From positions 213,505,290 through 213,569,289 of the forward strand of contig CM060990.1 of NCBI GenBank assembly GCA_030765065.1: a stretch of 64,000 nucleotides of DNA. The letters run 5' to 3'. This document shows positions 1-12,349 of this stretch, piece by piece. Numbering within the stretch: the stretch's first letter is position 1; every line of letters starts with the position of its first letter. The position numbers and the translations under genes were made by a program. This DNA is from Deroplatys truncata. Taxonomy: Eukaryota > Arthropoda > Insecta > Mantodea > Mantidae. The notes below the pieces were generated by a model. The model saw nothing but the letters and a program-made list of their open reading frames with translations. It was not told the DNA's origin and searched no databases.

Positions 1-495
1 CAATGTCTAAATTTCCATTTTGATGATTCCTATCAAAACGATTTCTGTTTCCGTTTTCCCACTGTGCTGGTTCTGATCTAGGAACTGGACCTCTATATCT
101 ATACCTAATGTCATTATGATTTCCATTTCTCTGAAATTGTGCCCCTTGCCAGATGAAATGTGAACTTTCCATCGCATTTCTTGCTTTTGTTCGTTACTCT
201 TAAGTGCTATCAGGAAATCAATCATTTCTGATATGTTACTTGGCTCTGCCATTACTAGATATTGCTGAATGGTTTCTGGAAAATGTGTCGTGATAATATT
301 TATGAGATCTTTACCACTTATTGGTGGATCTAACATTCTAGATTTTCTTGTTAATTTCATAAAATAATTAACCATTGAATAGCCAATCTGCTGATTATAT
401 TTTCCATTATTCAACTTTAACCTAATGCCTGCTTGCCTATTTGCTCTCCAATATCTACTCATGAACATATTTGTAAAGGTCCTGAAGTCATTCAG
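1..495 (-). pseudogene. gag capsid part of LTR fossil A
   Basis: Minus-strand reading frame corresponding to the gag capsid block of the second Ty3/gypsy fossil in this window (near 56830-57200). The shared pattern is an FxxY/W motif, a run of Asn, Tyr and Gln, then a helix around ITTHFPETIQQYL in the place of LITRHYPLHIQNYI. In a living element this part would build the particle shell. The frame continues off the left edge. Fossil only. Confidence 0.65.
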
Positions 496-1889
496 GGCTA
501 TTCTGTACTGGTTTGTTAAGGTTTAACAAACTGTTAAAGCCACCTACCAATTATCAGCATTAGGTGACTTCACAATAAAACAAAATTTTGTTAAGAATAC
601 AGATTTGTTTGCTGAATGCCAAATCCTGAGACTGAGTGCTAAAGCATTTGTTACATATCAAATTTACACAGACGACATTTTAATGCTGCAGTAAGAGGAA
701 AAGCATGATAGAAGCTTGTCATTTTAATTATCAAAGGTTCATTTTCTCATTTTAGCGTAAAATATAAATGTTCTGGATTACGCTTGAGTAAGCAATGTTC
801 CATGTGATAGCATTGGTAAATGATGCTCCCAACGTAAGTTTTAAGGGAAAATAAATGTTCTGTAATCTCATATTGTAATAAAACTAACAGTTATTGATTT
901 AAGAATTTTAGGTTTAAATAGTGATAAATCTTGTGTTTATTGCATGGTTCACAAATTCATGTGCCTCATTTTCAGGTTAATGTTAGGAACTGAACACTTT
1001 TGAGAGCTGTAGGATAGCACAGCGATGCGTTTTGGTTCCCAGAATTATTTTAAGATAATTTCCAATCTGCTAAAAGAACTGGCTAGCAGAAAGCTATTTG
1101 CCAGTTTCTCATAACCATAGAAATTGAATTTACACTGATGCTGTTGGAAGAGGAAGAACATAACAGTCAGTTGGGTTATAAAATGATAATTTATACATAA
1201 TAAATTTGTATGTGAAAAATAATCCAAAATAAAATACTTGCAGCAGTAACATTCTCCCAGATAACACAACTAGTGAAACTAACCTTTCTTTTCGCTACGA
1301 CCTTCCACTTAATGAATAAGTACCTAAAATAATATGGATATCATCAGATACTGCCACTCTTAAAGCATTTGCAAGTAGCCAGATAATATCTAAGCTGGTT
1401 TGGAACGGCCTACATAGCCTTGTACAACTGGCAAAACACAACAAGGTAATGCTTGGTTGGGTACCAGGACATAAAGGGATTATAGGCAACAAAAAAGCTG
1501 ACACCTTTGCAAAGAAAGGTTCAGTTGAAGAATTTATTGGTCCTGAGCCAGTATTTGGCATTTCCTTATCCACTGTAAAGAGAACCATTGTAGGGTGGTC
1601 TTAAACAACCACCAGCAACCAGCAACAGTGGGCACAAGTGGAAGAACATAGACATAGTAAGAGAATGTTATTAAAACAAACTTCAGCTCTTAATAAAGAA
1701 ATTCTAAATCTCAGTAGGACACAAATGAGGCTGATAACAGGCCTCTTTACAGGCCACTGCAGATTAAGTAAACACCAACATACTATGGGCATCTATAAGG
1801 AAAACCCAATTGGTAAGTTGTGTGGTGAAGAGGAAGTAACTGCCTCTCACATAATCGACTGCAAGACGCTAGCCAGACAAAGACACATA

Positions 1890-3222
1890 CGAGGTGTGAT
1901 CAAAAAGTTTCTGGAGTGGCTTCACAACAATGCTGACACTGAGATTTCTTTAATTCTTACCCAAACTGTACATGCAACATTCCTTCCCGATAAAAATGAG
2001 AGGTCACGTGACTTCCTGTGACTATGCAGTGACGAGGTAGACGCTCTGAAGTGAACACGTGTTTTGCATGTGCTGCAATTTTTCCGCGTAGCAAAAATGT
2101 CAGATTATGAAGAACAAAGCACAAACATCAAATTTTGCTTTAAACTCGGTAAAACTGCAACAGAAGCCTATGAAATGTTAAGAACAGCTTATGGGGAGGA
2201 AGTTATGGGCAAAACTCAAGCATTTGAGTGATTTTCGAAATTTAAAAGTGGTGCGACATCAGTTAAGATGCAGATCGTTCGGGGCAACCGTGTTCCAGCA
2301 AAACTGATGAAAATATCAATCAGGTGAGGGAAATGGTCTTAAATGATAGGCGCATTACAATAAGAGAACTTTCTGACTCATTAGGACTCTCCTTTGGAAG
2401 TGTTCAAAGCATTTTGAAAGACAATTTGGACATGAGAAGAATTGCCGCCAAGTTCGTGCCCTGCCTGCTTTCAAATGACCAAAAGGAAAGCCGAGTGACT
2501 GCCTGCACAGATCTTAAAGAACAGCTACAAAATGACCCACAGTTTATGGAGAAAAATTATTACTGGTGATGAAACATGGATTTATGGGTACGATCCAAAA
2601 ACGAAGCAACAATCTTCAAAATGGAAAAGTCCTTCATCTCGACGCCTGAAAAAGGCCAGACAAGTTCGATCCAAAGTGCAGTCAATGATGATTGTGTTTT
2701 TTGACATTAAAGGCATTGTACATAAGGAATTTGTGCTACAGGGCCAAACAGTTAATCAAGTGTTCTACAAACAAGTGCTGCAAAGATTAAGGGAGAATGT
2801 GCGACGAAAACGGCCAGAGAAATGGAGGAGTGGTGACTGGTTCCTTCATCATGACAATGCGCCCGCAACAAAGCCCTTTCTGTTCGCCAATTTTTGGATA
2901 AAAATAGGGTGATTACTGTTCCTCATCCCGCCTATTTTCCAGATTTGGCACCAACAGACTTTTTTCTTTTCCCACGACTTAAAATGCGGCTCCGAGGACA
3001 CCGTTTTGAGGACATTGATGTCATCCATCGTAAATCGCAGAAGGCTCTGAACATGTTGAAAGAAGAGGACTTCCAGAGGTGCTTCCAGCAGTGGCAGAAG
3101 CGCTGGGACAAGTGTATCAACTCCCAAGGAGACTACTTCAAGGGTGACAGTGCAGATTAGACAAAACAAACTGTTGTGTAGTATTTATGGCATCATTCCG
3201 GAAACTTTTTGATCACACCTCG
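1890..3222 (+). mobile_element. mariner element 1, complete ends, inactive
   Basis: A 1333-bp element with inverted ends CGAGGTGTGATCAAAAAGTT (1890 onward, mirrored up to 3222; about 22 bp perfect, then partial) and TA target duplications at 1888-1889 and 3223-3224. It sits inside the C-terminal coding region of LINE copy A, whose sequence continues on the far side. The ends match those of the second mariner at 21232, so both belong to one subfamily. Confidence 0.93.
2097..3157 (+). pseudogene. mariner transposase (DD34D type), disrupted
   Basis: Starts at ATG 2097 with a helix-turn-helix region (IKFCFKLGKTATEAYEML). The catalytic landmarks are ITGDETW, HHDNAPA and YFPDLAPTDFFLFP, the three aspartates of the mariner cut-and-paste active site. 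It ends near QGDYFKGDSAD at 3157. The family is usually about 345 residues, and this copy spans about the right length. It is broken by a TGA at 2229-2231 where the family has Trp in FEWF, and by frame changes near 2250-2270, 2545 and 2870-2890. No function can remain. Confidence 0.9.
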
Positions 3223-4158
3223 TATACCTGGGAGTAACTGGTTCAGAAGATCTACCAAGTAAGAGTCTAGTTAAAAGTCTACAACTCCTTATTAAAGGTA
3301 CTGGCCTATTTAACAGAAACAATAAGATGGAAATTAATACAATAGATCTTTGGGATTCAGTGTTAGGGCACATATCCTTACTCCATCTTTGTGTCAATCC
3401 AATCCAATCAGTTACCAATAATGATTTTCACTCAAAGATTAAGGTGCAAGAACATGTCCACAGAATTGAACTAAAGCTGAACATTGCCAAATCTTGAATA
3501 AAAGAATAAGTACCTACTTATGCTTGATGGTATACATTAAAATTTCAGAAAAATCTGCGTGACAACTGGGATCTTTAAAAAGCATAATTAAAAGCCTAAA
3601 AACCATAAAGAAAATGAAGCAATAATTGTGGCTTAATATGAATTAGTGAAACTTGCATCAAAACAATATGAAACTGCATTGCTAATTCTTTTGTCTGCCA
3701 TTACCTAATCTAAAATTAAACTCATTTTACAGGGCCACTGCCACAGCTGTTCAACAGCTTGGCCACTTTTTCTCATAAAATTATAATTATTTGGGGTTAC
3801 AAGAAAATGCAAATCATGCTATTCTAAGCAATTTGTGCAAATTTTAAAAATCCACACATATTTTATATTTTTCATATATTTTCATAGCACACTTTGTCTC
3901 CATCTTCACAAGGAAAAAGTAACAAAAGCACTTGGTAGTTGGTATTAAGGCACTGAGGCAGAGCGAAAACAAAATGTGTCGCAGAGCACACAAATGTTTG
4001 ATTAGTTACTCCAGTGAGCTAACAAACCATGAGAAAAAAATATTGTGATTACAAACAAGTTGCACAATGCCAAATAGCAGCACATTTGTTAAGATCTGTC
4101 CTTTAAGCTTAACAAATAATTGTAGTCGCCTTCTTAACAACGAAGTTACAGAATAGCC

Positions 4159-5340
4159 TAATTGTTCATTTCTTACAGTTATATCTACCAAAGTTGCTAC
4201 ATTCCCCTTAAAACATTTCCTAACTATTGCCATTTTGTACTCCTCCAGTATACATTTTACAGTAAAATACTCCTGCAACTCTCAAATGAAAGATTTCGGT
4301 TCGTCTGATTCCTCATTATCAAAAGTTGGTGGTGAAATTTCGTTTAAAATATGATTAGGCGAGTACATGTTATGGTTCTGATATCTGTTTTCCTGTACAT
4401 TAATTTGTCTAGATTCATTACTGGAAGTGCTTGCACCTACGTTTGGCAATGAGATGTCCGCTAACACATTTTGTACTGCTTTGTCTTGTGCTGCTGGTTC
4501 ACTTACATTACTACAATTTGAATTCAGTATATTTATACTTATTCTTAAATTTTCTAATGCTCATTTTATTTCTGTTATTTCTGTTGCTACCTCCTTAACC
4601 TGATCTGTGATCTATTCAAAGTTTCTAGCCTGTCTTCTACTTTCCCTTTCTGCTTTTTCATGTCTATTTCTACTTTCCTGTAATTCTTTTCTAGCTATTT
4701 CCCTTTCTGTTTCAAATTTCTTTGATACCTCCTCCCGAAATTTCCTATTTTCTATCTCTGATTTCTCACTAATTTGTTTACAAATTTTCTTAGCTAATTT
4801 CTTTCCCAACATTCTCTATTTCTTCAATAACCTGATCTCTGTTTTCTTTTGTTTCACTTCTATCATTGCTTATTCCCCCTCTAATTTCATCCTTGAATGT
4901 TTCTAATGCATGTTGTTGATTTTCTAGCTTCTTTCCTAATTCCTGTAGAGTATTTTTTAATTTCTGATTATTACTCTATCTTTTCCTCTAATTTCTTTTC
5001 TAGCACTTGTTGAGTATTTTCTAACCTCTCTCCTCCCCCATACTTCTTAACATTTCCCTCACTGCCATTAAATCACTTCCTAGCATTCCTGAATTATTTA
5101 CTCTTTCTCCCTAAATTCTATTGCCTCCTGTTTCTGCACTATTATGCATATTTTGACCATTTTCTTCCATTTTTAATATCCTTATTTTGTACAACTTTTT
5201 GTCTACATTACTTTCTCCTTTCTGAACTTCCGTTTCTACTAAATTATTTTTGCCTAACACTCTTCCACACCTTAACCATAGCTACATTAGTCAACTCTAA
5301 TAAATATTGTACACTAAGTATCTTTTTTGCTGACTTTTTT
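4159..5340 (-). pseudogene. gag N-terminal, coiled-coil part of LTR fossil A
   Basis: Minus-strand stretch rich in Lys, Glu, Arg and Ser that would form a long coiled coil (clearest at 4612-4812), followed by an Asn/Ser-rich linker and the block beginning near 4278 that contains EYF and VRKC. Order and composition match the 434-residue gag block of the plus-strand fossil at 55438. On the plus strand the stretch reads as pyrimidine-rich DNA, which is why spurious hydrophobic frames appear there. Broken remnant. Confidence 0.6.
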
Positions 5341-5489
5341 TTTATCACCTCGCCCCTGTATAGTCTAAGCTATTGCTGTTGTAGATTGTCTTCCTTCCTT
5401 CTGGAGCTGTTGTTTACTGGATTTGAGTTCCATTGTGGCCTCCTCAGCTTCTGATGGTCCTCACTTCGAAGTCCCATGATGGTGCGCCA

Positions 5490-6511
5490 TGTTTTAAACC
5501 ATTTGTGATGCAATAATTTTGAAGCCATACCCTTTAATTCAAATTCTGATGCTGCTATCTCGGAGTTGCATCAATTTTGATAACGTTTAATGTTACCTGC
5601 TTTGTCGAGTTCTACGACACCATCATCTCCTAGTTCATTCTGCATTGTCTGGTCCAGCAGCTGCTTCAGTGATATAACTATGAGTTCTTTGTCTCAGGGT
5701 ATGCGCAAGTGTAGTGTGAACAGATAACACCAGTTCAGCTAGCTGATAAATTTTAATGTTGAATCAAATATTCTGTTTGAAAAGAATTGCTGGCTGTTAA
5801 ATTAAAGAATTAAATTACCTCTAGAATAATAATTACGCAAAGCGTCAGTTACCGTAAGTTGCAGAAATCTTACTAGGAAAGATCCCTTACAACAGCTGCT
5901 AAATCTTTCTGACTCAAGCACGACACTGGGTGCAACAACTTAAAAATGAAACTATACCACACGAGTAATCACAAGCATCAACACATCAGTTGTCATATGA
6001 TTTAGTAAGTAAGCAAAATTAAGTATGTAAGGTTTAAAATGCACGCCCTTTTCTTAACTTAAACTCTGTCTACCTATTGCTACCCCTACCAAAGTTCCTA
6101 TATATGCAGTCCAATCCTAAACCTCTAAGTATACATATCTGACACTTTTCTATACGATGCCTTGCTCAAATCTCAGAACTTTATATTCCCTTTCTAATTT
6201 ACAGAATTCCTGTCTACGTGACTTTTCAAATGTAATGAACTCATCCCTTAATTGCATTCCAGGAATCTTTATGCTAATGCGTTCACTACTTGGCCGTTAC
6301 TAATGTCTTTCCTTAACATGACTCACTAATGACCTTTTTCTCTGGATAAATCTTTCCACTCAAGCTTACTACATTATGCATTGATTTAACATACAGAAAT
6401 TATGTATTGCAATTATTTCTCTATCTTACTATCATTTCTTTATTTAATTACTTATATCTTCCTGTCACTGATTACAGTATCACCACATACTGCACATTTC
6501 CAAAATCTCTG
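5490..6511 (-). repeat. probable 5' LTR of fossil A, with primer-binding site at 5481-5489
   Basis: Reading the minus strand, sequence ending in ...TTTAAAACA at 5490 is followed at once by TGGCGCACC (5489-5481), the usual arrangement of LTR end and tRNA primer-binding site. On the plus strand the LTR therefore starts with TGTTTTAAACC. The far end could not be placed: no second LTR is in the window, and the LINE with its target duplication starts at 6512. Treat 6511 as a minimum. Confidence 0.45.
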
Positions 6512-9500
6512 CTATTTAAGTGAATGAATGAATGGTTTTATTTCACATTTCATAATTACATCCAAATTACATTATAATGTGTACTACTCTACGTGGAATT
6601 GCTTGATTTCAGGATCCTATACACTTAAACATCCTGGTTATTTGTGTATAAAGGAACCTGCCCTGTCTTTTTTCTTTGTTTCTAGATAATTCTATCCAAT
6701 TTTCTCCATTTCCCCCTTATTCACATATATTTGCGATTTATCCTAAATTGTGTCGGAAGTCTTCCTTTCCTTTAATATTTTTTTGCCAAAATTTCTCTTA
6801 TCTTTCATACACAGTTGCCAAAACTTTTCAGAAGCATTTCCCTAATATTTTCTGAAGATTTTTAAAACTACAATTTCTAGCCCTAAGTTATCCCACTTAT
6901 TGTTCCTCACTTCTTCCCTCCAACAGGAAGAGAGGCTGCATAAAGTCTCTCAAGCCATTGACTTTCTGCCTGGAATTTTCTTCAGACATGTTCTTAGGCT
7001 AATCATAGCTAGTTTTCCCTTTCATAATGTTTTTCTCCTGCTCCATTCATTTACACTGTTGTTTAGCCTTATCCCTAAGTAGCCAAATTTCTTAACCACT
7101 TCGATTTTACTATCCTCCAGTCATTGCTTCTCATCTATATTAACTTCCCCTTTTTGCAGATCATAATTTGTCATTTATTTTTGCTTATATTCTCTATAAT
7201 ACCTCTCTGTTGCTTCTAGTGCTTTAGATGGATCGCTGGTTGTTATTGCTGCTATTACCAGATCACTGGTATAAAGGAACTCTGGAATGTCTTTGCTATT
7301 GATTCATAGGCAGTGTTTATTTTCCTTACTAATTTCTTTTAGTATACCATCTATAAATAAATGAAATAACATTGGGCTTAGTTCACAACTTTGTCTTAAA
7401 CCTACTATGTTTGATACCCAGTGTGTTGCTTTATTGTCAGTGTATCTAATGCAGAACTTGTTGTCCATGTATGACCTCTGTGTCTCCCCTATTATCTTTC
7501 TACTCACACCCTTTTTCCTCAGCTTAATCCAGAGTGCATCTCAATTAATAATCTCAAATGCCTTTCCTATGTCTGCAAAGAATATGTACAACCTTTCCTT
7601 CTTGTTACTTAAATACTTGTCCATCCTAGTTCTTAAAATAAATATGTCTACAGTGCACCTTCCTCTCCTAAATCCTCCTTGGAATTCAGAGTGTTTCCTT
7701 TCTTCTTCTGCCCATTCCTGGACTCATTTAGCTAGAACCCCTGAAGAGACCTTTACCTCTCACTGAAAGTAGGTTGTAGGCTAGCTGGATTGTTCACATC
7801 CACTTTTCCTTTGTAAATCGGCATGATCACCCCTAGTTTCCAGCTTTTGGGGAAATTCCCCACCCCCTATAATATTATATTAAACAGTTTAGTTAATAAT
7901 CTTCTTCTTTCACCAATTAACCATTAACATCCATTTGCTTTATTACATTTTACCTTTGTTATCTGTTTGTTCACTTCAATGTCTTGTGTTTCCTCGTCTA
8001 ATTCATGTACATAAATACTAAGGCCTCCTAGAATTTTGGCCTGCCTTACCACATTTTTTCCTCCCAGTAATCCCTCAAAGCAATTCCTCCACCTGTTGCG
8101 ACTTATATTAATCTATATTAATTTCCATCTACATACTCATTTCACCCTCTTTCAAATTATTTTACTATTGTCTTCTTAGCTGCTTCATACAACCGTTGGA
8201 CTATTTTTCCACAACATTCTTTCTTTTTTGTCTCCATTAGGCACTTATAACCCCACCTTGCTATTACGAATTGTTCTCTATCCATTGCTCCCTTTGCTTC
8301 CATCTCTTTAGTTTTCTTTCCACCCGTTTTTTGGTCATGTTATACTCCCCAGCATCCTACCCTTTCACTTTATCTCTCCTCTGCTCCCTAGCTTTCATCC
8401 TGCTCTTTTTATTCCTGATTCTAAAATTGCCATTACCTCCTCTGAATTCCCTACTTCAATTAATTGTGTCACCCTACCTTCTGAACTACAATCTATAGTT
8501 TGAACTAATTTCTTACAAAATAATTCCTCTCTTCTTAGTGCCAACTGTAATTTTCTAAATTTGTCTCTTGCCATAATACATTCATTTCTTCATCAGCTAC
8601 ACTGACACTTTGGAACTTTGTTAATATAGGGAAGTGGCAACTATTCAATAGCATATTCACAATCCTAAAATCTAAAAGAACACTACTTAGGTTGCTTGAA
8701 CATAACATACAGTCTATCACACTTTGCCCCTTTGTATTCACAAGAGTAAATTCTCCCTCATTATCTGACCCTCTCTGACCATTACACATTATTAAGCTGT
8801 TTATTTCACAAAATTCAATTAATTTCCTTCCTCCTCTATTACTGATCTTGTCTCTATTACATCTACTTGTACTTTTTTCTTTCCTGTCATCATTGTCCAG
8901 TTCAGGTCCATATAACTGCACTTGTCCTATTCTTGCATTGAAGTCTCCCACTACATTGATTCTAGACTATATTTCTGATTTGAGGCTCTTAGAATAGCAG
9001 AGGCATATGCGCCAAAGTATGCTTTTTTTTGTTTTTTCTTGCAACATATAGTATGAAGAGTACTCTTTCATGCCTGTTAGTCTGAATGGTTGATACGCCT
9101 TGGATACGAAGGAACTCTCCATTGAATAAATACAGCATGGTGTTCGACCTTACATGCTGCAGCTGAATCTCATGAATAGCAGAAGTATATCAGCCAGCCT
9201 GCCACCTGGGGCTGGTCGCTATGCTGCGAGAGCAGCTCTTTAACAAAACATAGTAATAAATCACTGAACAGAGTGTGCTGTTTATTTTCAGTTCTTTAAC
9301 CCTCATAAATTGTTATTCCTTAACCATTTTAAAGGATTTTGTGGTTTTGTAAATAGTTCTTGTCTGGATGTATTCCTTCCTGTACAAGGTATCTGTTTAG
9401 TTCAGTCTGTTGCTCTTAAAGAAAGTTGTAACGTGCATCTGGTGGCTTGCAGCTCTTGGATTGTTTTATTTAGTGCATTTAGTGTTGTGTATTTAAAGTA

Positions 9501-9778
9501 GTATTGTTTATTAACGATACCAATGAACAAGCCTTTAGTGCATTTAGCATAATGATTTACTTTTATTATGCACATTGAGTGACACAGACAGCGACTTTAC
9601 TTCTCATCATGTAAATCGTCCTAGAAAACACTGTGCAGAAAAACCAATGGAAAATTAACGTGGCCAAGAAAAAGAGAAATACAGGTGAAGAATATGTAAG
9701 TTTGAAAACAAAAAATGTTGTAGGGCATGCTTGTCGGTGTGGTTGTTTTGAGAAACTGGTCGAGATAAAATTGATAAA

Positions 9779-11118
9779 ATGTTTAAAAGATTTTGGGAAA
9801 TAGGAGATCACAATCTATGGAACAATTATTTAAATAAACTAATGACACGTGTGGATGTGAAAAGATCGCGTGTAAAAGACAGGCCTTCTCATAGATTGCA
9901 CACGGTAGATTATAAAGTGATTCATGGAAATAAGAGTTACAACATTTGCACAGCTGCTTTTCGGAACATACACGGTTTGAGTAAAAAGAGATTGCTTACT
10001 GCCTGTGACAATGTTAGAGGAACTGGAACCATTGATGTAGATCATTGTGGCCATCAGAAAAGGCAAGATTCAGAAAGAGAAAAAGCAAAAGCACACATTG
10101 ACAGGTTCTCTGCCTTATCCAGCCACTACAGCAGAGTTAAAAGTCCACACAGGAAATACTTAGCCTCTGATTTAAATATATCCAAAATGTACAAGGCTTA
10201 TTGTGATTGGATTGTTGAAAACCATGCTGAAGATCTTTCAGTTTCTGAATCATTTTACCGCCACATTTTTAACTCTGAATTTAATCTTGGATTTTCTCCT
10301 CCTATGTCTGATGCCTGCAACTATTGTGACAAAATGAAGTGACAACTGGAGACAATGAGAGAAGACATCGATTCTGAACAAATAACGGAGTTAAAACAAG
10401 AAATGAGTTTGCATGAACGTAGAGCCAAGATGGCACAAACACTGTTAAAGCAAATGGTTGATAGCAATGATCCAGCAGTTGCTGCTGTTACCATAGACAT
10501 GCAACAAGGGCTTCCAACACCAAAAATATATTCTGAAATCCAATTTTACAAGAGGAAATTATGGACTTATAATTTTGATATCCACAATATAAAGGACAGA
10601 ACAGCTTCAATGTATCTTTGGGATGAAAGTACTGGAAAACGAGACACTGCTGAAATTTCAAGTTACCTCCTGTACTATATTGAAAGTAAAATACCACCAG
10701 AAGTGAAGACATTATGTATTTTCAATGATGACAGACTGGAAACTTGAATATGATTTGACCTGTCTCAGATACATCCATGCAGACCGTTTCACAAAAATTG
10801 AACATGTCTTCATGGTTCCCGGCCACTCTTTATCTTCCTTGTGATCAAGATTTTGGGAATATAGAATTGTATCTCAGGAGAAGAGAAGTGTTTACTGAGA
10901 TTCAGTATGGTCAGCAAATAAGAATTTGCAGAAAGAAGAACCCTTTTGATGTCATTATGGTAAAGAGAGACCAGTTTAAAAATATAGGAGTTTTGCAACA
11001 TCACATAATGAAGTGGCAAGTTCTGGGTGCCAAGTTTTCAGAGGAAAGAGTTTTTGTTTTCTCCAGCAACTACAAAATGAGATTCAGCATTAAACCCACT
11101 TACAGCGGAGAATCTTAG
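9779..11118 (+). pseudogene. transposase of the 3.0-kb transposon, broken into three frames
   Basis: Blocks 9779-10342, 10355-10747 and 10777-11118 follow the order of a transposase family common in insect genomes. The first has a His/Cys-rich N-terminal part (VCTAAFRNIHGLSKKR-like, KYLASDLNISKMY, SDACNYCDKM). The middle has TIDMQQGLPTPKIYSEIQFYKRKLWTYN and an acidic CIFNDD. The C-terminal part has CDQDFGNIELYLRR. A TGA follows KMK at 10340. The frame changes again near 10745-10850, around the VPGHS segment. The general family assignment is from memory; the catalytic triad cannot be fixed by eye. Confidence 0.7.
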
Positions 11119-11247
11119 CATGTAAATATGCAAAAACGATATGTGAAGAGTTATTATCATCATTTCAATCTTTCGACAGCCAGCCTACCGAATAAGTACA
11201 ATAAACCTGTACCTATTTCACCAGAAAAACTTGAAGACCTTCACTAA

Positions 11248-11621
11248 CTTCTTCCTTACATTCTTGCAAATCATCATGCACACTTGAATAGTATATTTAC
11301 TGATCAAGAAAACATGGATCACACACCAGAGGGAGAAGAAGAGGCAGCAGTGGATGATGATACTTTAAATTACTGACATACTCATGGTTCCTCACAGCAC
11401 AGCACAGCACAGCACAGCACAGCCCGGACCAGCGCTTCTTCCTTACATTCTTGCAAATCATCATGCACACTTGAATAGTATATTTACTGATCAAGAAAAC
11501 ATGGATCACACACCAGAGGGAGAAGAAGAGGCAGCAGTGGATGATGATACTTTAAATTACTGACATACTCATGGTTCCTCACAGCACAGCACAGCACAGC
11601 ACAGCACAGCCCGGACCAGCG
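11248..11621. repeat. perfect 187-bp tandem duplication
   Basis: 11248-11434 and 11435-11621 read identically, including six copies of ACAGC in each unit. The unit lies in the 3' non-coding part of the 3.0-kb transposon. Absence of any difference, while the surrounding transposon is badly decayed, means the duplication is much younger than the insertion, or is an assembly artefact. Confidence 0.95.
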
Positions 11622-12349
11622 CTTAATCATCTTCAGTGAGCTGAACTTTATACTTGTTTGCTTATTTCTTTATGCTCATTTTATTATTTGCTAATATTAG
11701 AACAAATATTTGTAGTAAATATTTACTAATATTAGTTAAAGTATTTCTTGCAAAATGCTAACTTTACAAGTAAATAGTTTTGGATGTATCACACATGAAT
11801 GATACCTTACTTATTTTAAATAACATTGTCAATGGAATTAGCATTCAAAAACCTTGAATATCTGCCAAATAGCATTTTACAATCATAATTAACAATATTA
11901 ATGCCTAAGGTTCCCATCTGAACACTTCTTTATGTCTCTATCGATTATTCTAATGTATAATGCTTAGTAAAACTTTAATCGCATTTTTCTCAAAACTAGC
12001 TTTTGGGCGCATATGCCTTTGCTATTCTAAGGGCGATTTCAATGTCTTGTTCTAACTTTTTGTATAAGTTTGGCTCATAGAACCCTCATGAACCTGGCAG
12101 ATTGTATACCACTCCCAAGGTTAAATTTTGGTATGTCTTGGCACATATTTTAACACATTCCACATCACTTTATTTGAATCTGCACACTTTTCTTCTTTTA
12201 TCCCAAACCTTCTTTCCTTCCTAATAAACATCCCTCTCTTATCACCCCAGTTCTTCCAAAATACTGAAAACTATTAATATGTATCTCTATTTTCTTAGGT
12301 AACCATGTTTCTGTCACAGTCACCACAACCCCTAGTTTCATTACCTGCA

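Larger units (their letters stand above)
1327..3503 (+). mobile_element. 5'-truncated LINE (copy A), RNase H and C-terminal end only
   Basis: Flanked by a perfect 13-bp target duplication GAATAAGTACCTA at 1314-1326 and 3504-3516. The coding remnant contains the end of an RNase H domain (GWVPGHKGIIGN, KADTFAKKGS at about 1455-1530), then the C-terminal region with LTGLFTGHC-like residues and the cysteine/histidine cluster LCGEEEVTASHIIDC (1820-1862), and after the nested mariner the terminal SKSLVKSLQLLIKGTGLF (about 3262-3312). This layout is typical of RNase-H-bearing insect LINEs of the I/Jockey type. The short tail before the duplication is CTTGAATAAAA. The frame is disrupted between the RNase H part and 1638. 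Confidence 0.8.
496..4158. mobile_element. terminal-inverted-repeat DNA element inserted in the gag region of fossil A
   Basis: GGCTATTCTGTA at 496-507 is repeated inverted at 4147-4158, and the similarity extends loosely inward (TTGTTAAG on both arms). Gag-like sequence of fossil A stops outside both arms, so this is an insertion into that element. After removing the LINE nested at 1327-3503 about 1.47 kb remains, with no recognisable transposase, so it is a non-autonomous or decayed element. The flanks (TTCA and TAAT) give no clear target duplication. Superfamily not assigned. Confidence 0.5.
1..6511 (-). mobile_element. Ty3/gypsy-like LTR retroelement fossil A, broken, cut by the left window edge
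   Basis: A minus-strand LTR-retroelement fossil. Reading right to left it shows a probable 5' LTR (5490 upward), a primer-binding-site-like TGGCGCACC, a coiled-coil gag N-terminal part and a gag capsid part that leaves the window at position 1; any pol lies outside. The gag parts resemble those of the plus-strand fossil at 54063-62256, for instance EYF followed by VRKC and, further on, a Y-rich capsid block, so both belong to one lineage. The gag region is opened at 496-4158 by a foreign inverted-repeat element. The element is clearly old and broken in several places. Its right limit is uncertain because a LINE begins at 6522. Confidence 0.7.
8988..12031 (+). mobile_element. 3.0-kb DDE-type DNA transposon nested in LINE copy B
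   Basis: Inverted ends of 26 bp, one mismatch, beginning CTTAGAATAGC and containing GGCATATGCGCC (8988-9013 and 12006-12031). Flanking tetranucleotides GGCT (8984-8987) and GGCG (12032-12035) are a likely 4-bp target duplication with one change. LINE B endonuclease sequence resumes on both sides. The transposase-like frames (9779-11118) run on the plus strand, opposite to the host LINE. Four-bp duplications occur in several superfamilies (for example Sola, Chapaev); I do not assign one. Confidence 0.82.
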
